From NCBI GenBank assembly GCA_021648845.1, contig JAKJHY010000022.1:28849-92848 (forward strand): a DNA stretch of 64,000 nucleotides, given 5' to 3'. Positions 1-8,670 of this stretch are shown here, one piece after another. The stretch's first letter is position 1. Every line of letters begins with the position of its first letter. The notes under the pieces are model-generated. The model was not told the DNA's origin, did not search any database, and saw only the letters and a list, made by a program, of their open reading frames with translations. This stretch comes from Mycobacterium sp. MBM (GTDB lineage: Bacteria; Actinomycetota; Actinomycetes; Mycobacteriales; Mycobacteriaceae). A program made the translations under genes and the position numbers.

Positions 1-602
1 ACCGCGGGTTCGTGCGGCAGAACCCCCTGACCAAGGAATACGAGCCGGACACCTCCCTGACCACCATCGCCTTCGCGGTGATGAAACACGTCGACATCCG
101 TGATCGGGCACACCCGGTGCTCGAACGGTTGAGCACCGCGCTCGGTGAGACGGTGCACCTCGGACGGCTGGACGGTACCGACGTGTACTTCCTGGATTCG
201 ATCGAGAGCACCCGCGCGGTGCGGGTGGGGTCCCGCCTGGGGATGACACTGCCCGCCCACTGCACCTCCACGGGCAAGGCTCTGTTGGCCGGCTGCACCG
301 CCGAACAGTTGCGCGAGCTCTACCCCCGGGACCGCCTGAAGACGCTGACACCGACATCGATCAGCACCAGGAAACAGCTCGAGGCGGCGTTGGACATGGT
401 CCGCGAGCGCGGTTACGCCTTCAGCGCCGAAGAGAGCGAAGAGGGTGTGGCCTCGGTGTCCGTTGCGATCGGCACCATCGCGGCCAATCAGTACGCCGTC
501 AACGTCTCTGCCCCGACGTACCGGATGAACGACGACGTGCGCGAAGAGTTCGCCCAGGCGCTGCAGGGCGCGGCACGCGAGATCGCCAGCCTGTTCGTTT
601 AG
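1..602 (+). CDS. IclR-family transcriptional regulator, C-terminal part (start lies before the window)
   Basis: The frame is open from the first bases and the first residues (RGFVRQN) match an internal part of the IclR protein at 6250, so the true start and the winged-helix DNA-binding domain lie upstream of the window. What remains is the IclR effector-binding domain, including the family signature around PAHCTSTGKALLA and the ESEEGVASV segment near the C-terminus. It lies directly upstream of, and in the same direction as, the dioxygenase operon. In the M. vanbaalenii phthalate operon the regulator phtR holds this position, so by position it is the likely operon regulator. The effector is probably phthalate or a metabolite; that is inferred. 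Confidence 0.85.
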   Translation, partial: RGFVRQNPLTKEYEPDTSLTTIAFAVMKHVDIRDRAHPVLERLSTALGETVHLGRLDGTDVYFLDSIESTRAVRVGSRLGMTLPAHCTSTGKALLAGCTAEQLRELYPRDRLKTLTPTSISTRKQLEAALDMVRERGYAFSAEESEEGVASVSVAIGTIAANQYAVNVSAPTYRMNDDVREEFAQALQGAAREIASLFV

Positions 603-617
603 TTTCACCTGCTCGCG

Positions 618-645
618 CCGTGTCACCGGCTTGTGTGTGACACGG
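618..645 (+). terminator. Hairpin after the IclR gene, probable terminator
   Basis: An 8-bp perfect stem (CCGTGTCA at 618-625 with TGACACGG at 638-645) lies 16 nt after the stop codon, followed by a mixed C/T tract. It would separate the regulator from the dioxygenase operon. Confidence 0.5.
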
Positions 646-709
646 TCCCCTCTTTGTGTCTGCATCCACCCGGTCCTGTGATCGGGGTCTCCGCCCTGCC
701 CAGGTGCGG

Positions 710-762
710 TTGACATTACAGCGAGTTTCCCGGACCATCTCTTGTAGAGAGAAACCTTCTCT
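710..762 (+). promoter_or_regulatory. Promoter/operator region of the dioxygenase operon
   Basis: A TTGACA hexamer starts at 710, and 17 nt after it is GACCAT, a weak -10. Just downstream, 748-762 holds the inverted repeat AGAGAA-3 nt-TTCTCT, a plausible operator for the IclR regulator. The dioxygenase start codon is at 785 with AGGAG before it. The roles are inferred from position only. Confidence 0.4.
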
Positions 763-784
763 GCTGACCAGAATTAGGAGTGCA

Positions 785-2221
785 ATGTCCGACGTAGCCC
801 ACGTCCTGGACGCGGTACGCCGCGGAATGATCCCGGCGAACATCTACAACGACCGCGACATCTTCACGCTCGAAACGGAGCGGTTGTTCTCGCGAGCCTG
901 GATGTTCGTCGCGCACGAATCCGAGATCCCGCAGGCGGGTGACTATGTGGTGCGCCGTGTCCTGCAGGACTCCTTCATCATCAGCCGCGACCAGTCCGGC
1001 GGGATCAACGCCATGTTCAACATGTGCCTGCACCGCGGCATGCAGGTGTGCCGCGCCGAGCAGGGCAACGCCTCACACTTCCGGTGCCCCTACCACGGCT
1101 GGTCCTACCGCAACGACGGCCGCATCGTGGGCCTGCCGTTCCACAAGGAGGCCTACGGCGGTGAAGAGGGTTTCAGCAAGAAGGGCCAGCGGCTGGTCCC
1201 GGCGCCGGCCATGGACACCTACAACGGCCTGATCTTCGTTTCCCTCGACGAGAACGCCCCGCCGCTGCGAGAGTTCCTGGGCGACTTCTCTTTCTACCTG
1301 GATTACTACACCAAGCAGAGCTCCAGCGGTATCGAGCTGCGCGGCCCGCAGAAGTGGCGGATCAACGCCAACTGGAAGATCGGCGCTGAGAACTTCGCCG
1401 GCGATATGTACCACACGCCGCAGACCCACACCAGCGTCGTCGAGATCGGTCTGTTCCGTGAGCCGAAAGCCGAAAAGCGCAAGGACGGCAACACCTACTG
1501 GGCAGGCAAGGGCGGCGGCACCACCTACAAGCTCCCCCCCGGCACCCTCGAGGAGAAGCTGCGCTACGTCGGTTACCCCGACGAGATGATCGAGCGCATG
1601 AAGCAGACCTGGAGCCAGGAACAGCAGGACGTGATCGGTCGCGACGCGTTCATGATCTCGGCGGCTTCGGTCTTCCCGAACATGAGCTTCGTGCACAACT
1701 GGCCGCGTGTCGAGGACTCGGAGAACGTGTTGCCGTTCATCTCGATCCGGCAGTGGATGCCCATCAGCGAGAACGAGACCGAGGTGCTGTCCTGGTTCGC
1801 CGTCGACGCCGACGCGCCGCAGGAGTTCAAGGACCTGTCGTATAAGGCCTACCTGATGTGCTTCGGCAGCAGCGGCATGTTCGAACAGGACGACGTGGAG
1901 AACTGGGTGTCGCTGACCACCACCGCCGGTGGCGCCATGGCGCAGCGGCTTCTGCTGAACAGCCGCATGGGAATTCGTTCTGACGACACCCCCGTGGTGG
2001 AACCGCTGGGACCCGAGGAGTTCGCCGGACCCGGTGTGGCGCACGTGGGATACGGCGAGTACAACCAGCGGCACCTCCTCCGGGAATGGGCGGACTATTT
2101 GGAGCAGGAACCGGTGCGACACGAGCCGACCCAGCTCGGCCTGTCCAAGGTCGATCTGATCGACGACGCACCCACCGCCGCACCGTCGGTCAACGGCGCC
2201 GCCGCGGGAGCAGCCCGATGA
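785..2221 (+). CDS. phtAa: Rieske non-haem iron dioxygenase, alpha subunit (phthalate 3,4-dioxygenase type)
   Basis: Catalytic large subunit of a ring-hydroxylating dioxygenase, 478 aa, the usual length. The N-terminal Rieske [2Fe-2S] motif is C81-x-H83 ... C101-x2-H104. The catalytic domain has the family segment E202-N-F-A-G-D207 ... H210 ... H215, and an acidic pair D369/D370 in EQDDVENW supplies the third iron ligand. The enzyme would add O2 to an aromatic ring to give a cis-dihydrodiol. The phthalate assignment rests on gene order (regulator, Aa, Ab, B, Ac, Ad, decarboxylase), not on the sequence of this subunit alone; another aromatic acid is possible. An ATG at 785 preceded by AGGAG is preferred to longer in-frame starts. 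Confidence 0.85.
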   Translation: MSDVAHVLDAVRRGMIPANIYNDRDIFTLETERLFSRAWMFVAHESEIPQAGDYVVRRVLQDSFIISRDQSGGINAMFNMCLHRGMQVCRAEQGNASHFRCPYHGWSYRNDGRIVGLPFHKEAYGGEEGFSKKGQRLVPAPAMDTYNGLIFVSLDENAPPLREFLGDFSFYLDYYTKQSSSGIELRGPQKWRINANWKIGAENFAGDMYHTPQTHTSVVEIGLFREPKAEKRKDGNTYWAGKGGGTTYKLPPGTLEEKLRYVGYPDEMIERMKQTWSQEQQDVIGRDAFMISAASVFPNMSFVHNWPRVEDSENVLPFISIRQWMPISENETEVLSWFAVDADAPQEFKDLSYKAYLMCFGSSGMFEQDDVENWVSLTTTAGGAMAQRLLLNSRMGIRSDDTPVVEPLGPEEFAGPGVAHVGYGEYNQRHLLREWADYLEQEPVRHEPTQLGLSKVDLIDDAPTAAPSVNGAAAGAAR

Positions 2222-2805
2222 GCACCTACATCCCCATCGATTCCGTCGACTCGCCGCTAGGTCAGCACGCCGCCACCATCGAGGCCACCGGTGCGTCACT
2301 GATGTTCGACGATGCGCGGCACCTGATGGCGCACCGCTGGTTGGTGGAGGAGGCGTACATCCTTGACCGGCAGGAGTATTCGGCCTGGCTCGACCTGCTG
2401 GCCGAGGACATCCACTACTACATGCCGATCAAGGTGACCACCGCGCTGGGCGCCGGATATGACACGGCCAAGAACATGGCGCACTTCGACGAGAACAAGT
2501 ACTCGCTGAGTCGCCGGGTCGCCCGGTTCGAGACCGAACACGCCTGGACCGAGGATCCGCCATCGCGGATCCGGCACCACATCACCGATGTCCGCACCTT
2601 TGGCACCGACCAGGATGACCACCTGGTCGTGGAGTCGGCCGTGCTGCTGTTCCGCAGCCGCGGTGACATCCAGCCTGCGTCGCTGATTTCGGCCGGGCGC
2701 CGTGATCTGCTGCGGCAGGAGAACGGGCAGTGGCTGCTGGCCCGGCGGCACATCGCCGTCGACGAATCGGTGCTGCGCACCCAGAACCTGGCGGTGTTCC
2801 TGTGA
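2218..2805 (+). CDS. phtAb: Ring-hydroxylating dioxygenase, beta subunit
   Basis: A 195-aa small subunit of the aromatic dioxygenase, with the NTF2-like fold expected of the family. Recognisable segments are HRWLVEEAYILD near residue 40 (the beta-subunit FLYxEA-type region), the DIHYYMPI strand, and the C-terminal RRHIAVDESV. It forms the structural part of an alpha3beta3 hexamer and does not carry metal. The start ATG overlaps the stop of the alpha-subunit gene in an ATGA arrangement, so the two subunits should be translated in fixed ratio. Confidence 0.88.
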   Translation: MSTYIPIDSVDSPLGQHAATIEATGASLMFDDARHLMAHRWLVEEAYILDRQEYSAWLDLLAEDIHYYMPIKVTTALGAGYDTAKNMAHFDENKYSLSRRVARFETEHAWTEDPPSRIRHHITDVRTFGTDQDDHLVVESAVLLFRSRGDIQPASLISAGRRDLLRQENGQWLLARRHIAVDESVLRTQNLAVFL

Positions 2806-3083
2806 GCGCGGGCAAGCGCACACCGGCCGAGGAGCTGCAGGAATTCAAAGCCCACGCGGTCGGTGAAACCCTCACGATTGCCAACGAATTCGCCGAAGTG
2901 CAGATCACCAAGGTCAATACCCGCAACGGCGCGCGGCTGCTGGTCGAGGCGCCGAAATCGGCGCAGTGGGTCACCCTCGACCCGCTGGAGCTGGAAGCGT
3001 TGACCTGGCAGAACAAGAGGACGCTATCTGCCATGGTGGGCACACCGTTCGCGCCGCTGATCCCGGATGAGGCTCCCGAATGA
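2802..3083 (+). CDS. Small conserved protein of dioxygenase operons
   Basis: A 93-aa protein starting at a GTG that overlaps the beta-subunit stop and ending in ATGA overlap with the next gene. It is read as coding because of this double coupling. Proteins of about 100 aa with the same pattern (a strand ending in RNGARLLVEAP, then TLDPLELEALTWQ) sit in many actinobacterial dioxygenase operons and are sometimes labelled dihydrodiol dehydrogenase, although they have no nucleotide-binding fold. No catalytic motif or metal site is visible. An accessory role in the oxygenase pathway is inferred from position alone. Confidence 0.7.
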   Translation: MSAGKRTPAEELQEFKAHAVGETLTIANEFAEVQITKVNTRNGARLLVEAPKSAQWVTLDPLELEALTWQNKRTLSAMVGTPFAPLIPDEAPE

Positions 3084-3865
3084 GCGACTGGCTGGACGGT
3101 ATGCGCGTGCTGATCGCCGGCGGTGGCTCGGGGATCGGTCGCGGTGTGGTTGACGTCTTCGCCGAAGAGGGCGCCCGGGTGTCGGTGCTGGAACGCGAAG
3201 CAGTCAAATGTGAAGCACTGGTCGCTGATTCGCCGGCCGAGCACGTCGAGCAGGCCGACGCCACCGATCGCAAGCAGGTGGCGGCGGCGGTCGCGGCCGC
3301 CAAGTCGGCTCTCGGGGGGATCGATGTGGTGGTGAACTGCGTCGGGATCTTCGACTTCTACCGCAAGCTCGCCGAGATCGACGCCGACGATCTCGATGAT
3401 GCCTTTGACGAGATGTTCTCGGTGAACGTGAAGTCCCAATTGCACGTCGCCAGAGCCTCTTACGACGAGCTGGTGGCCAACAAAGGCTCGATGATCCTCA
3501 CCGAGTCCACGTCGGCTTACTACGCCGGACGCGGTGGCACGCTGTATGTCTCGTCGAAGTTCGCGGTGCGCGGACTGGTGACGGTGCTGGCCTACGAATG
3601 GGCGCCGTCGGTACGGGTCAACGGCGTGGCACCGGGAGGCACGCTGAGCACCGACCTGCGTGGCCTGTCCAGTCTTTCCCTCGGTGAGCGGCGGCTCGAC
3701 GGACCCAACCGGGCCGCCGATCTGGCCGCCAACAATCCGCTCAACGTCGCCCTAGACGGGCGAGACCACGCCTATGCCTACGCCTATCTGGCATCAAAGG
3801 GCGCGCGGGGAGTCACCGGCACGGTGCTTCACAGCGACGGCGGCATGGCCGTGAAGGCCAAGTAA
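3080..3865 (+). CDS. phtB: cis-dihydrodiol dehydrogenase (SDR family)
   Basis: A 261-aa short-chain dehydrogenase. The NAD-binding glycine motif AGGGSGIG is near residues 13-20, the NAG-type motif appears as NCVG, and the catalytic Y156-x3-K160 lies in LYVSSK, preceded by a serine-rich ESTSAYY segment. The family relatives are BphB/HcaB-like cis-diol dehydrogenases that rearomatise the dioxygenase product to a catechol with NAD+ as acceptor. In this operon the product would be 3,4-dihydroxyphthalate if the substrate is phthalate. It overlaps the preceding gene by 4 nt. Confidence 0.85.
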   Translation: MSDWLDGMRVLIAGGGSGIGRGVVDVFAEEGARVSVLEREAVKCEALVADSPAEHVEQADATDRKQVAAAVAAAKSALGGIDVVVNCVGIFDFYRKLAEIDADDLDDAFDEMFSVNVKSQLHVARASYDELVANKGSMILTESTSAYYAGRGGTLYVSSKFAVRGLVTVLAYEWAPSVRVNGVAPGGTLSTDLRGLSSLSLGERRLDGPNRAADLAANNPLNVALDGRDHAYAYAYLASKGARGVTGTVLHSDGGMAVKAK

Positions 3866-3888
3866 GAGAAGAAGGAAACGGAGCGATC

Positions 3889-4086
3889 ATGCCTGTCATC
3901 AAAGCCGATCTCGCGGCCTGTCAGGGATATGCCAACTGCGTCGTCGGAGCCGAGGACGTGTTCGATCTGGACGACGACGGCATCGTCGTGCTGCTCACGA
4001 CCACGGTCGACGAGTCCGATCGGGCCCGGGTGGAGACGGCGGCCAAGAGTTGCCCGGTCTCGGCGCTGTGGCTGGAGGACGAATGA
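3889..4086 (+). CDS. phtAc: Single-cluster ferredoxin, probably [3Fe-4S]
   Basis: A 65-aa ferredoxin. Cysteines C11 and C17 (spacing C-x5-C) plus C55 in a CP motif give three ligands, the pattern of the [3Fe-4S] ferredoxins found with actinobacterial P450s and phthalate dioxygenases, not the [2Fe-2S] Rieske ferredoxin of naphthalene systems. It would carry electrons from the reductase to the oxygenase. A GAAGGAAACGGAG stretch precedes the ATG, and the reductase start overlaps its stop. Confidence 0.88.
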   Translation: MPVIKADLAACQGYANCVVGAEDVFDLDDDGIVVLLTTTVDESDRARVETAAKSCPVSALWLEDE

Positions 4087-5291
4087 CCCGGCGGGTCGTG
4101 ATCGTCGGCGGGTCCGTCGCCGGCGTGCGGGTGGCTCGTAATCTACGTGAACAGGGCTGGGCGGAAGCGATCACGCTGCTCGAGGCCGAGCCCCACATGC
4201 CCTACGACAAGCCTCCGCTGTCGAAGGCCGGGCTGGGCGACGCGGCGGACGTGCCGCTGTTGCTCAAGCCGGACGAGGTCGACGAGTTGAAACTCGATCT
4301 GCGACTCGGTGCGCGGGCAACCGAACTCGACGTGGCGGGCCGGCGCGTGGTGCTGGCCGACGGCGCCGGGGTGGACTACGACGTGCTGGTGCTGGCCACC
4401 GGCGCTGCGGCCAGGCCGTCACCGTGGGGTTCGTCGCCGCGCATCCACGTGATGCGCTCCCGCGACGACGCCGACGCCATCCGCGGTCACCTGCGGCCCG
4501 GCGGGCGGCTGCTCGTCATCGGCGGCGGGTTCATCGGTTCCGAGATCGCCGCCGTGGCGCGCGGAAAGGGCGTCGAGGTCACCCTCGTCGATCCCCAGCC
4601 GGTGCCGATGGCCAGGATCATGGGCGAGGCCCTGGGCCGCCGATTCGTGGATCTGCACACCGACCACGGCGTCGACGTGCGACTGGGCTGCGGCGTGGAA
4701 CAGCTCACCGACGAGGGTGACGGTATCCGCGCCGTATTGACCGACGGTGCAGTGGTTTCCGCCGACGCCGCAGTGGTGGGTATCGGTGTCACGCTGAACA
4801 CCGCCTGGCTGGAGACCTCGGGTCTGTCGGTGGCCGACGGAATACTCTGCGATGCGCACTGCCAGGTCGAGGGCACCCCGAACATCTACGCGGTGGGCGA
4901 CGTGGCGCGCTGGCACCACCAGCGGCACGGCCGCGACGTCCGCGTCGAACACTGGACCAACGCCATCGAGCAGGCCGCCGTCGTCGCGCACAACATCGTG
5001 CATTCCGATGACCCGCAGGTGCACGCGCCGGTGGAGTACGTGTGGAGTGACCAGTACGACTGGAAGATCCAGATCGTCGGCAAACCGGGCCCGGGTACCG
5101 AACCGGAAATCGTCGAATCCGCCGAGCCGTTCCGCCTCGCCGCGGTGTACCGGGACGCCACCGGAGCTCTGCTGGGATCGGTGACGGTGAACTGGGGCCG
5201 CGCCTCGGTGGTGGCCCGCAAGGTCCTGCGTGAGGGCGGCAAAGCTGAACAGGTAATCAACACCATCGCACCGCAGAAGGTTTCAGGATGA
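4083..5291 (+). CDS. phtAd: FAD-dependent ferredoxin reductase of the dioxygenase
   Basis: A 402-aa reductase of the oxygenase-coupled NAD(P)H:ferredoxin family. The N-terminal FAD motif is VIVGGSVAGVRVA, the central NAD(P)H motif is LLVIGGGFIGSEIA near residue 155, and the second FAD motif is NIYAVGDVAR. The DKPPLSK segment is typical of this family. It passes electrons from NADH to the [3Fe-4S] ferredoxin encoded just upstream. The start is placed at the ATGA overlap with the ferredoxin stop; a longer in-frame start would lie inside that gene. Confidence 0.9.
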   Translation: MTRRVVIVGGSVAGVRVARNLREQGWAEAITLLEAEPHMPYDKPPLSKAGLGDAADVPLLLKPDEVDELKLDLRLGARATELDVAGRRVVLADGAGVDYDVLVLATGAAARPSPWGSSPRIHVMRSRDDADAIRGHLRPGGRLLVIGGGFIGSEIAAVARGKGVEVTLVDPQPVPMARIMGEALGRRFVDLHTDHGVDVRLGCGVEQLTDEGDGIRAVLTDGAVVSADAAVVGIGVTLNTAWLETSGLSVADGILCDAHCQVEGTPNIYAVGDVARWHHQRHGRDVRVEHWTNAIEQAAVVAHNIVHSDDPQVHAPVEYVWSDQYDWKIQIVGKPGPGTEPEIVESAEPFRLAAVYRDATGALLGSVTVNWGRASVVARKVLREGGKAEQVINTIAPQKVSG

Positions 5292-6028
5292 CACAGGATT
5301 GGGACAGCATTCGGGAGCTGATCGCCGAGGGCTGCCGGGTGCTCGCCGCAAGGGATCTGGCGCCCGGCATCCTGGGCCACATCAGCGTCCGTCTTGACGA
5401 CAACCTGCTGGCGGTCCGGTGCCGCGGTCCGCAGGAACGCGGTCTGGCGTTCACCACCGCCGAGGACGTCAGAGTGGTCACCTTCGACGGTGCCGAGGGT
5501 GCGCCCGGTGAACTCGCCGGCGGGCACACCCCGCCGCACGAACTGCCGCTGCACTCCGAGACCCTGCGGCACCGCCCCGACATCGACTGTGTAGTGCACG
5601 CGCACCCGGCCGCGGTGGTGGCCGCCGACCTTGCCGGTATTGAGATCCGGCCCATCGTCGGCGCGTACGACATTCCAGGGTCGGCGCTGGCCCGCGCCGG
5701 TATCCCGGTACATCCGCGGTCGGTGCTGATCCGGCGCGCCGATCTGGCCGAGGAGATGGTGGCCAGCCTGGGCGCCAAGAGCGCGGTACTGCTGCGCGGC
5801 CACGGCATGACGGTGGTGGGTGCCTCGGTGCAGGAGGCCGTGCTGCGCAGTGTGTCCATCGGGTCCATCGCGGCGCTGTCACTGGCGGTCCGTCAGGCCG
5901 GCGGGTCGCTGGTCGACATCTCCGAGGCCGACGCCGCCGAACTGCCCGATCTAGGCGGATCGCTCAACCTCGCCACCGCGTGGCGTCACGAGGTGGCCCG
6001 GATGAGTCCCCAGCCGAGCACGGGATAG
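5288..6028 (+). CDS. phtC: Class II aldolase/adducin-family protein, probable 3,4-dihydroxyphthalate decarboxylase
   Basis: A 246-aa class II aldolase-fold protein. Metal-ligand histidines are visible in VVHAHPAAV and RGHGMTVVG, the pattern of fuculose-phosphate aldolase relatives. In actinobacterial phthalate operons PhtC is a decarboxylase of this fold that turns 3,4-dihydroxyphthalate into protocatechuate, which fits here as the step after the dehydrogenase. It overlaps the reductase by 4 nt and ends the operon. Its last codons run into remnants of a minus-strand oxidoreductase gene, so the C-terminus may have been reset by an insertion or deletion. Confidence 0.7.
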   Translation: MTQDWDSIRELIAEGCRVLAARDLAPGILGHISVRLDDNLLAVRCRGPQERGLAFTTAEDVRVVTFDGAEGAPGELAGGHTPPHELPLHSETLRHRPDIDCVVHAHPAAVVAADLAGIEIRPIVGAYDIPGSALARAGIPVHPRSVLIRRADLAEEMVASLGAKSAVLLRGHGMTVVGASVQEAVLRSVSIGSIAALSLAVRQAGGSLVDISEADAAELPDLGGSLNLATAWRHEVARMSPQPSTG

Positions 6029-6207
6029 TTGCCGCGGAACACGCCGTGCGGATCCCGGTTGCGCTTGACGGTGCGCAGACGCTCCAACGTTCCGGGCGAA
6101 AGGCCTGGGTCGCAGTCTGTGTGGGGGCCAGGAAATTGAGCCGCGTACGCCCGTTGTCGTACGCCAGGAAAACGAGATAGGCCGACGACCGTCGACAGCA
6201 ATCGCAC
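5999..6207 (-). pseudogene. Remnant of an FAD-linked oxidase (BBE-type C-terminus), frameshifted
   Basis: Read on the minus strand, about 60 residues resemble the C-terminal BBE segment of berberine-bridge-type FAD oxidases: a YDNGRTRLNFL stretch in one frame, then GTLERLRTVKRNRDPHGVF and RGNYPVL in another. The family pattern is an NF motif followed by LxxxKxxxDPxNxFRxNxPI. The two frames and the absence of the rest of the gene mark it as a relic. It overlaps the 3' end of the decarboxylase gene. Confidence 0.6.
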
Positions 6208-6249
6208 CGCCGTACCTCTGTAACTCGACCATGGATCGGTAGGCCGTTG

Positions 6250-7086
6250 ATGAACAACCGCCAGCTGTCCAGAGGCCGCATCGGTAATCTCTCCGCTGTG
6301 CAGAACAAAGCGCCGGAGCCCGCCGGCGAATCTGCTCCGCAGTACCCGATCGGCTCGGTTGACCGGGCGCTGCAGTTGATCCTACTACTGGCCGAGCAAC
6401 CCGAACTTCGTCTGACCGAGGCCTCTAAGTACCTGGGGGTGGCATCATCGACCGCGCATCGGCTCCTGGCCATGCTGCAGTACCGCGGATTCGTCCGGCA
6501 GGACCGGGATTCCAAGGTGTACCGGCCGGGCCCGGCCTTGGTCAGCACGGCATTCGCGATACTGGGCCGCATCGACATCACCGGGGCTGCGCAGCCGACG
6601 CTGCGCAAGCTCAGCGAACGCCTACAGGAATCAGTCCATGTGGGGATGCTCGACGGTTCTACCGTGCGCTTCGTTGTCGCCGAGGAGGGCCCCACGGCGG
6701 TGCGGGTGGCTACCAGGTTGGGGCGCGTCATGGCCGCGCACTGCACCTCGACGGGGAAGGCGATGCTGGCGCAACTGTCGGAGGGGGAGATCAATCGTCT
6801 CTATCCCGAGGAAGATCTGGCTCGGATCACCGCGCACTCCATTAGTACGCGCACTGCACTGCACGCCGAACTTGGGAAGATCCGCCAGCGCGGTTATGCG
6901 GTGAACCGCGAGGAGAGTGAGGAGAGCGTCGCCTCCGTGGCGGTCCCCATCCCTACGCCCGCTCCCGGCCTGCGCTTGGCGCTCAACGCTGCGGCGCCGT
7001 CGCACCGACTCGCTAGCGGGCAGTACGCCATGGTCGCGGCGATCCTGGTGGACGCGGCGCGAGAGATCGGCGAGAACCTGGTCTGA
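6250..7086 (+). CDS. IclR-family transcriptional regulator
   Basis: A complete IclR protein of about 278 aa. The N-terminal winged helix is visible as LTEASKYLGVASSTAHRLLAML with the following wing around GFVRQ. The effector domain carries MAAHCTSTGKAMLAQL and ESEESVASV, as in the partial IclR protein at the left edge of the window, of which it is a paralogue. It stands between the decarboxylase gene and the permease gene and probably controls one or both. Starts at ATG 6250 and GTG 6298 are both possible; the first codons are not conserved in the family, so the later one cannot be excluded. Confidence 0.88.
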   Translation: MNNRQLSRGRIGNLSAVQNKAPEPAGESAPQYPIGSVDRALQLILLLAEQPELRLTEASKYLGVASSTAHRLLAMLQYRGFVRQDRDSKVYRPGPALVSTAFAILGRIDITGAAQPTLRKLSERLQESVHVGMLDGSTVRFVVAEEGPTAVRVATRLGRVMAAHCTSTGKAMLAQLSEGEINRLYPEEDLARITAHSISTRTALHAELGKIRQRGYAVNREESEESVASVAVPIPTPAPGLRLALNAAAPSHRLASGQYAMVAAILVDAAREIGENLV

Positions 7087-7162
7087 TGCGCGCAGCAGCG
7101 CGCACCGCCAGCGCGTTATCGCCTGGTCCAGGCGCTTTGACCGGAGCAAGCCAGGTGTCATT

Positions 7163-7175
7163 TCTGCAAAGCAGA
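7163..7175. promoter_or_regulatory. Inverted repeat upstream of the permease gene
   Basis: A perfect inverted repeat TCTGC-AAA-GCAGA lies in the 193-nt gap before the permease gene. It is a candidate operator for the IclR protein encoded upstream. Nothing else stands out in the gap. Confidence 0.35.
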
Positions 7176-7279
7176 GAAGTGTTGCGTCTAACAGAACAAT
7201 AGGCTTACTTTGAACGACGAGAGGTGACGAGCGCCGCACAGCCCATTCGATATGGCGAGCGTCACGACAAAGGAGTCTC

Positions 7280-8629
7280 ATGTCATTCGACGTCATCAGC
7301 ATCGTCGTTCTGGGTCTGGTCTTCGTGATCGGAACCTGGCGAAACATCAACCTCGGCGCGCTGTCCCTGGTGGCCGCCATCCTGCTCGGCATCACGCTCG
7401 GCGGCGTGGGCCTCAAAGACATCTACGACGGGTTCCCGGCCGACCTGTTCGTCCTCCTCGTCGGTGTGACGTTCATGTTCGGCGTGGCCACTGCCAACGG
7501 CACCGTGGAATGGGTGGTCGAACGCGCCGCGCACCTGATCGGCGACCGCCGCAAGGCGCTGCCGTGGGTGATGTTCGTGGTGGCGGCCATCCCCACCACC
7601 GCAGGTGCCCTCGGCCCGGCCGGTATCGCGATCCTGGCCCCGCTGGGTCTGCGACTGGGGCAGCGGTACAACATCAACCCCGTGCTGATGGGCCTGATGA
7701 TCGTGCACGGGTCCGCAGTCGGTAACTTTTCGCCCGTCAACGTCCTGGGCGCCATCGTCAACCAGACGATGGAACGTGAAGGTCTCCCGTCGAATCCGAT
7801 CATGCTGTTTGTCGGCAACCTGGTGTTCAACGTCCTGCTGGCCTGCGTCATCTTCTGGATCTTCGGTCGCGGGCTGCGCGGTGGTGCGCTCACCTCCGGT
7901 GACCCGGCGGCCGATACGGCCGGCGGTACCCCGGTGGGCGGCGGCGCGGGTGCCACTGGCGCCACCGGTGGGTCGGCTGGACTGCGCGAGAAGGTCGCCG
8001 TCGTTCCGGAACTTTCAGCCGCGCCGGCCAAGCTCACCGGGCCGCAGACGCTGACGGTGGTCTCCATCCTGGCGGTGCTCGTCGGCGCCATCGGGTTCGG
8101 ACTCGACATCGGTGTGCTGGCCCTCGTGGTCGCGGTGTTCCTCCGGTTGGTCACCCCGAAGACGAGTATGGGCGCCGAGAAGTCGATCTCGTGGCCCGTG
8201 GTACTGCTGATCTGCGGCATCATCACCTACGTCGCGTTGCTGCAGCAGATGGGCACCATCGACCGTGTAGGCACCTCTGTCGCCGAGATGAGCGTTCCCC
8301 TGGTCGCCGCGTTCGTCATCTGCTTCATCGCGGGTGCGGTGTCGGCGTTCGCCTCCAGTACCGGGACCATCGGCGCCCTGATCCCGCTGGCGGTTCCGCT
8401 GCTGATGATGGGCGAGCTGTCCACTCTCGGATTCGTAGTGGCACTGTGCATCTCGGCCACTGCCGTGGACGCCACACCGTTCTCGACCGTCGGCGCCCTG
8501 ACTGTGGCCAACGCTCCGGCGGAGCAGCAGCAGCAGATCTACAAAGGCATGCTCCGCTGGGGCCTGTCGATGATCCTGGTGGCACCGTTGGTCGCCTGGA
8601 CCATCTTCGTGCTGGTTCCCAGCCTCTGA
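7280..8629 (+). CDS. SLC13/MatC-type dicarboxylate permease
   Basis: A 449-aa integral membrane protein with about eleven hydrophobic segments in two halves. These are separated by a glycine/alanine-rich cytoplasmic linker (about residues 208-240, with GGGAGATGATGG). The first half matches the MatC N-terminal domain of dicarboxylate carriers, with re-entrant-like segments such as TTAGALGPAGIAILAP and VHGSAVGNFSPVNVLG. It is likely to import the aromatic dicarboxylate used by the upstream operon; the substrate is inferred from context. AAAGGAG stands before the ATG. Confidence 0.8.
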   Translation: MSFDVISIVVLGLVFVIGTWRNINLGALSLVAAILLGITLGGVGLKDIYDGFPADLFVLLVGVTFMFGVATANGTVEWVVERAAHLIGDRRKALPWVMFVVAAIPTTAGALGPAGIAILAPLGLRLGQRYNINPVLMGLMIVHGSAVGNFSPVNVLGAIVNQTMEREGLPSNPIMLFVGNLVFNVLLACVIFWIFGRGLRGGALTSGDPAADTAGGTPVGGGAGATGATGGSAGLREKVAVVPELSAAPAKLTGPQTLTVVSILAVLVGAIGFGLDIGVLALVVAVFLRLVTPKTSMGAEKSISWPVVLLICGIITYVALLQQMGTIDRVGTSVAEMSVPLVAAFVICFIAGAVSAFASSTGTIGALIPLAVPLLMMGELSTLGFVVALCISATAVDATPFSTVGALTVANAPAEQQQQIYKGMLRWGLSMILVAPLVAWTIFVLVPSL

Positions 8630-8641
8630 GTTACGACGTGC

Positions 8642-8670
8642 GGCCCGGTCGACAGTGTGTCGGCCGGGCC
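8642..8670 (+). terminator. Strong hairpin terminator after the permease gene
   Basis: A 13-bp stem with one mismatch (GGCCCGGTCGACA against TGTCGGCCGGGCC) closes the catabolic region 12 nt after the permease stop. Confidence 0.7.

Noticed and set aside
1073..2299. 408-aa open frame on the minus strand across the dioxygenase gene
   Set aside because: It lies wholly opposite a Rieske alpha subunit with all motifs intact; its length is a by-product of high GC content, and it has no ribosome-binding site or family features.
5964..6794. 276-aa open frame on the minus strand across the IclR gene
   Set aside because: Only its last part resembles a protein (the BBE relic); the rest is opposite an intact IclR gene.
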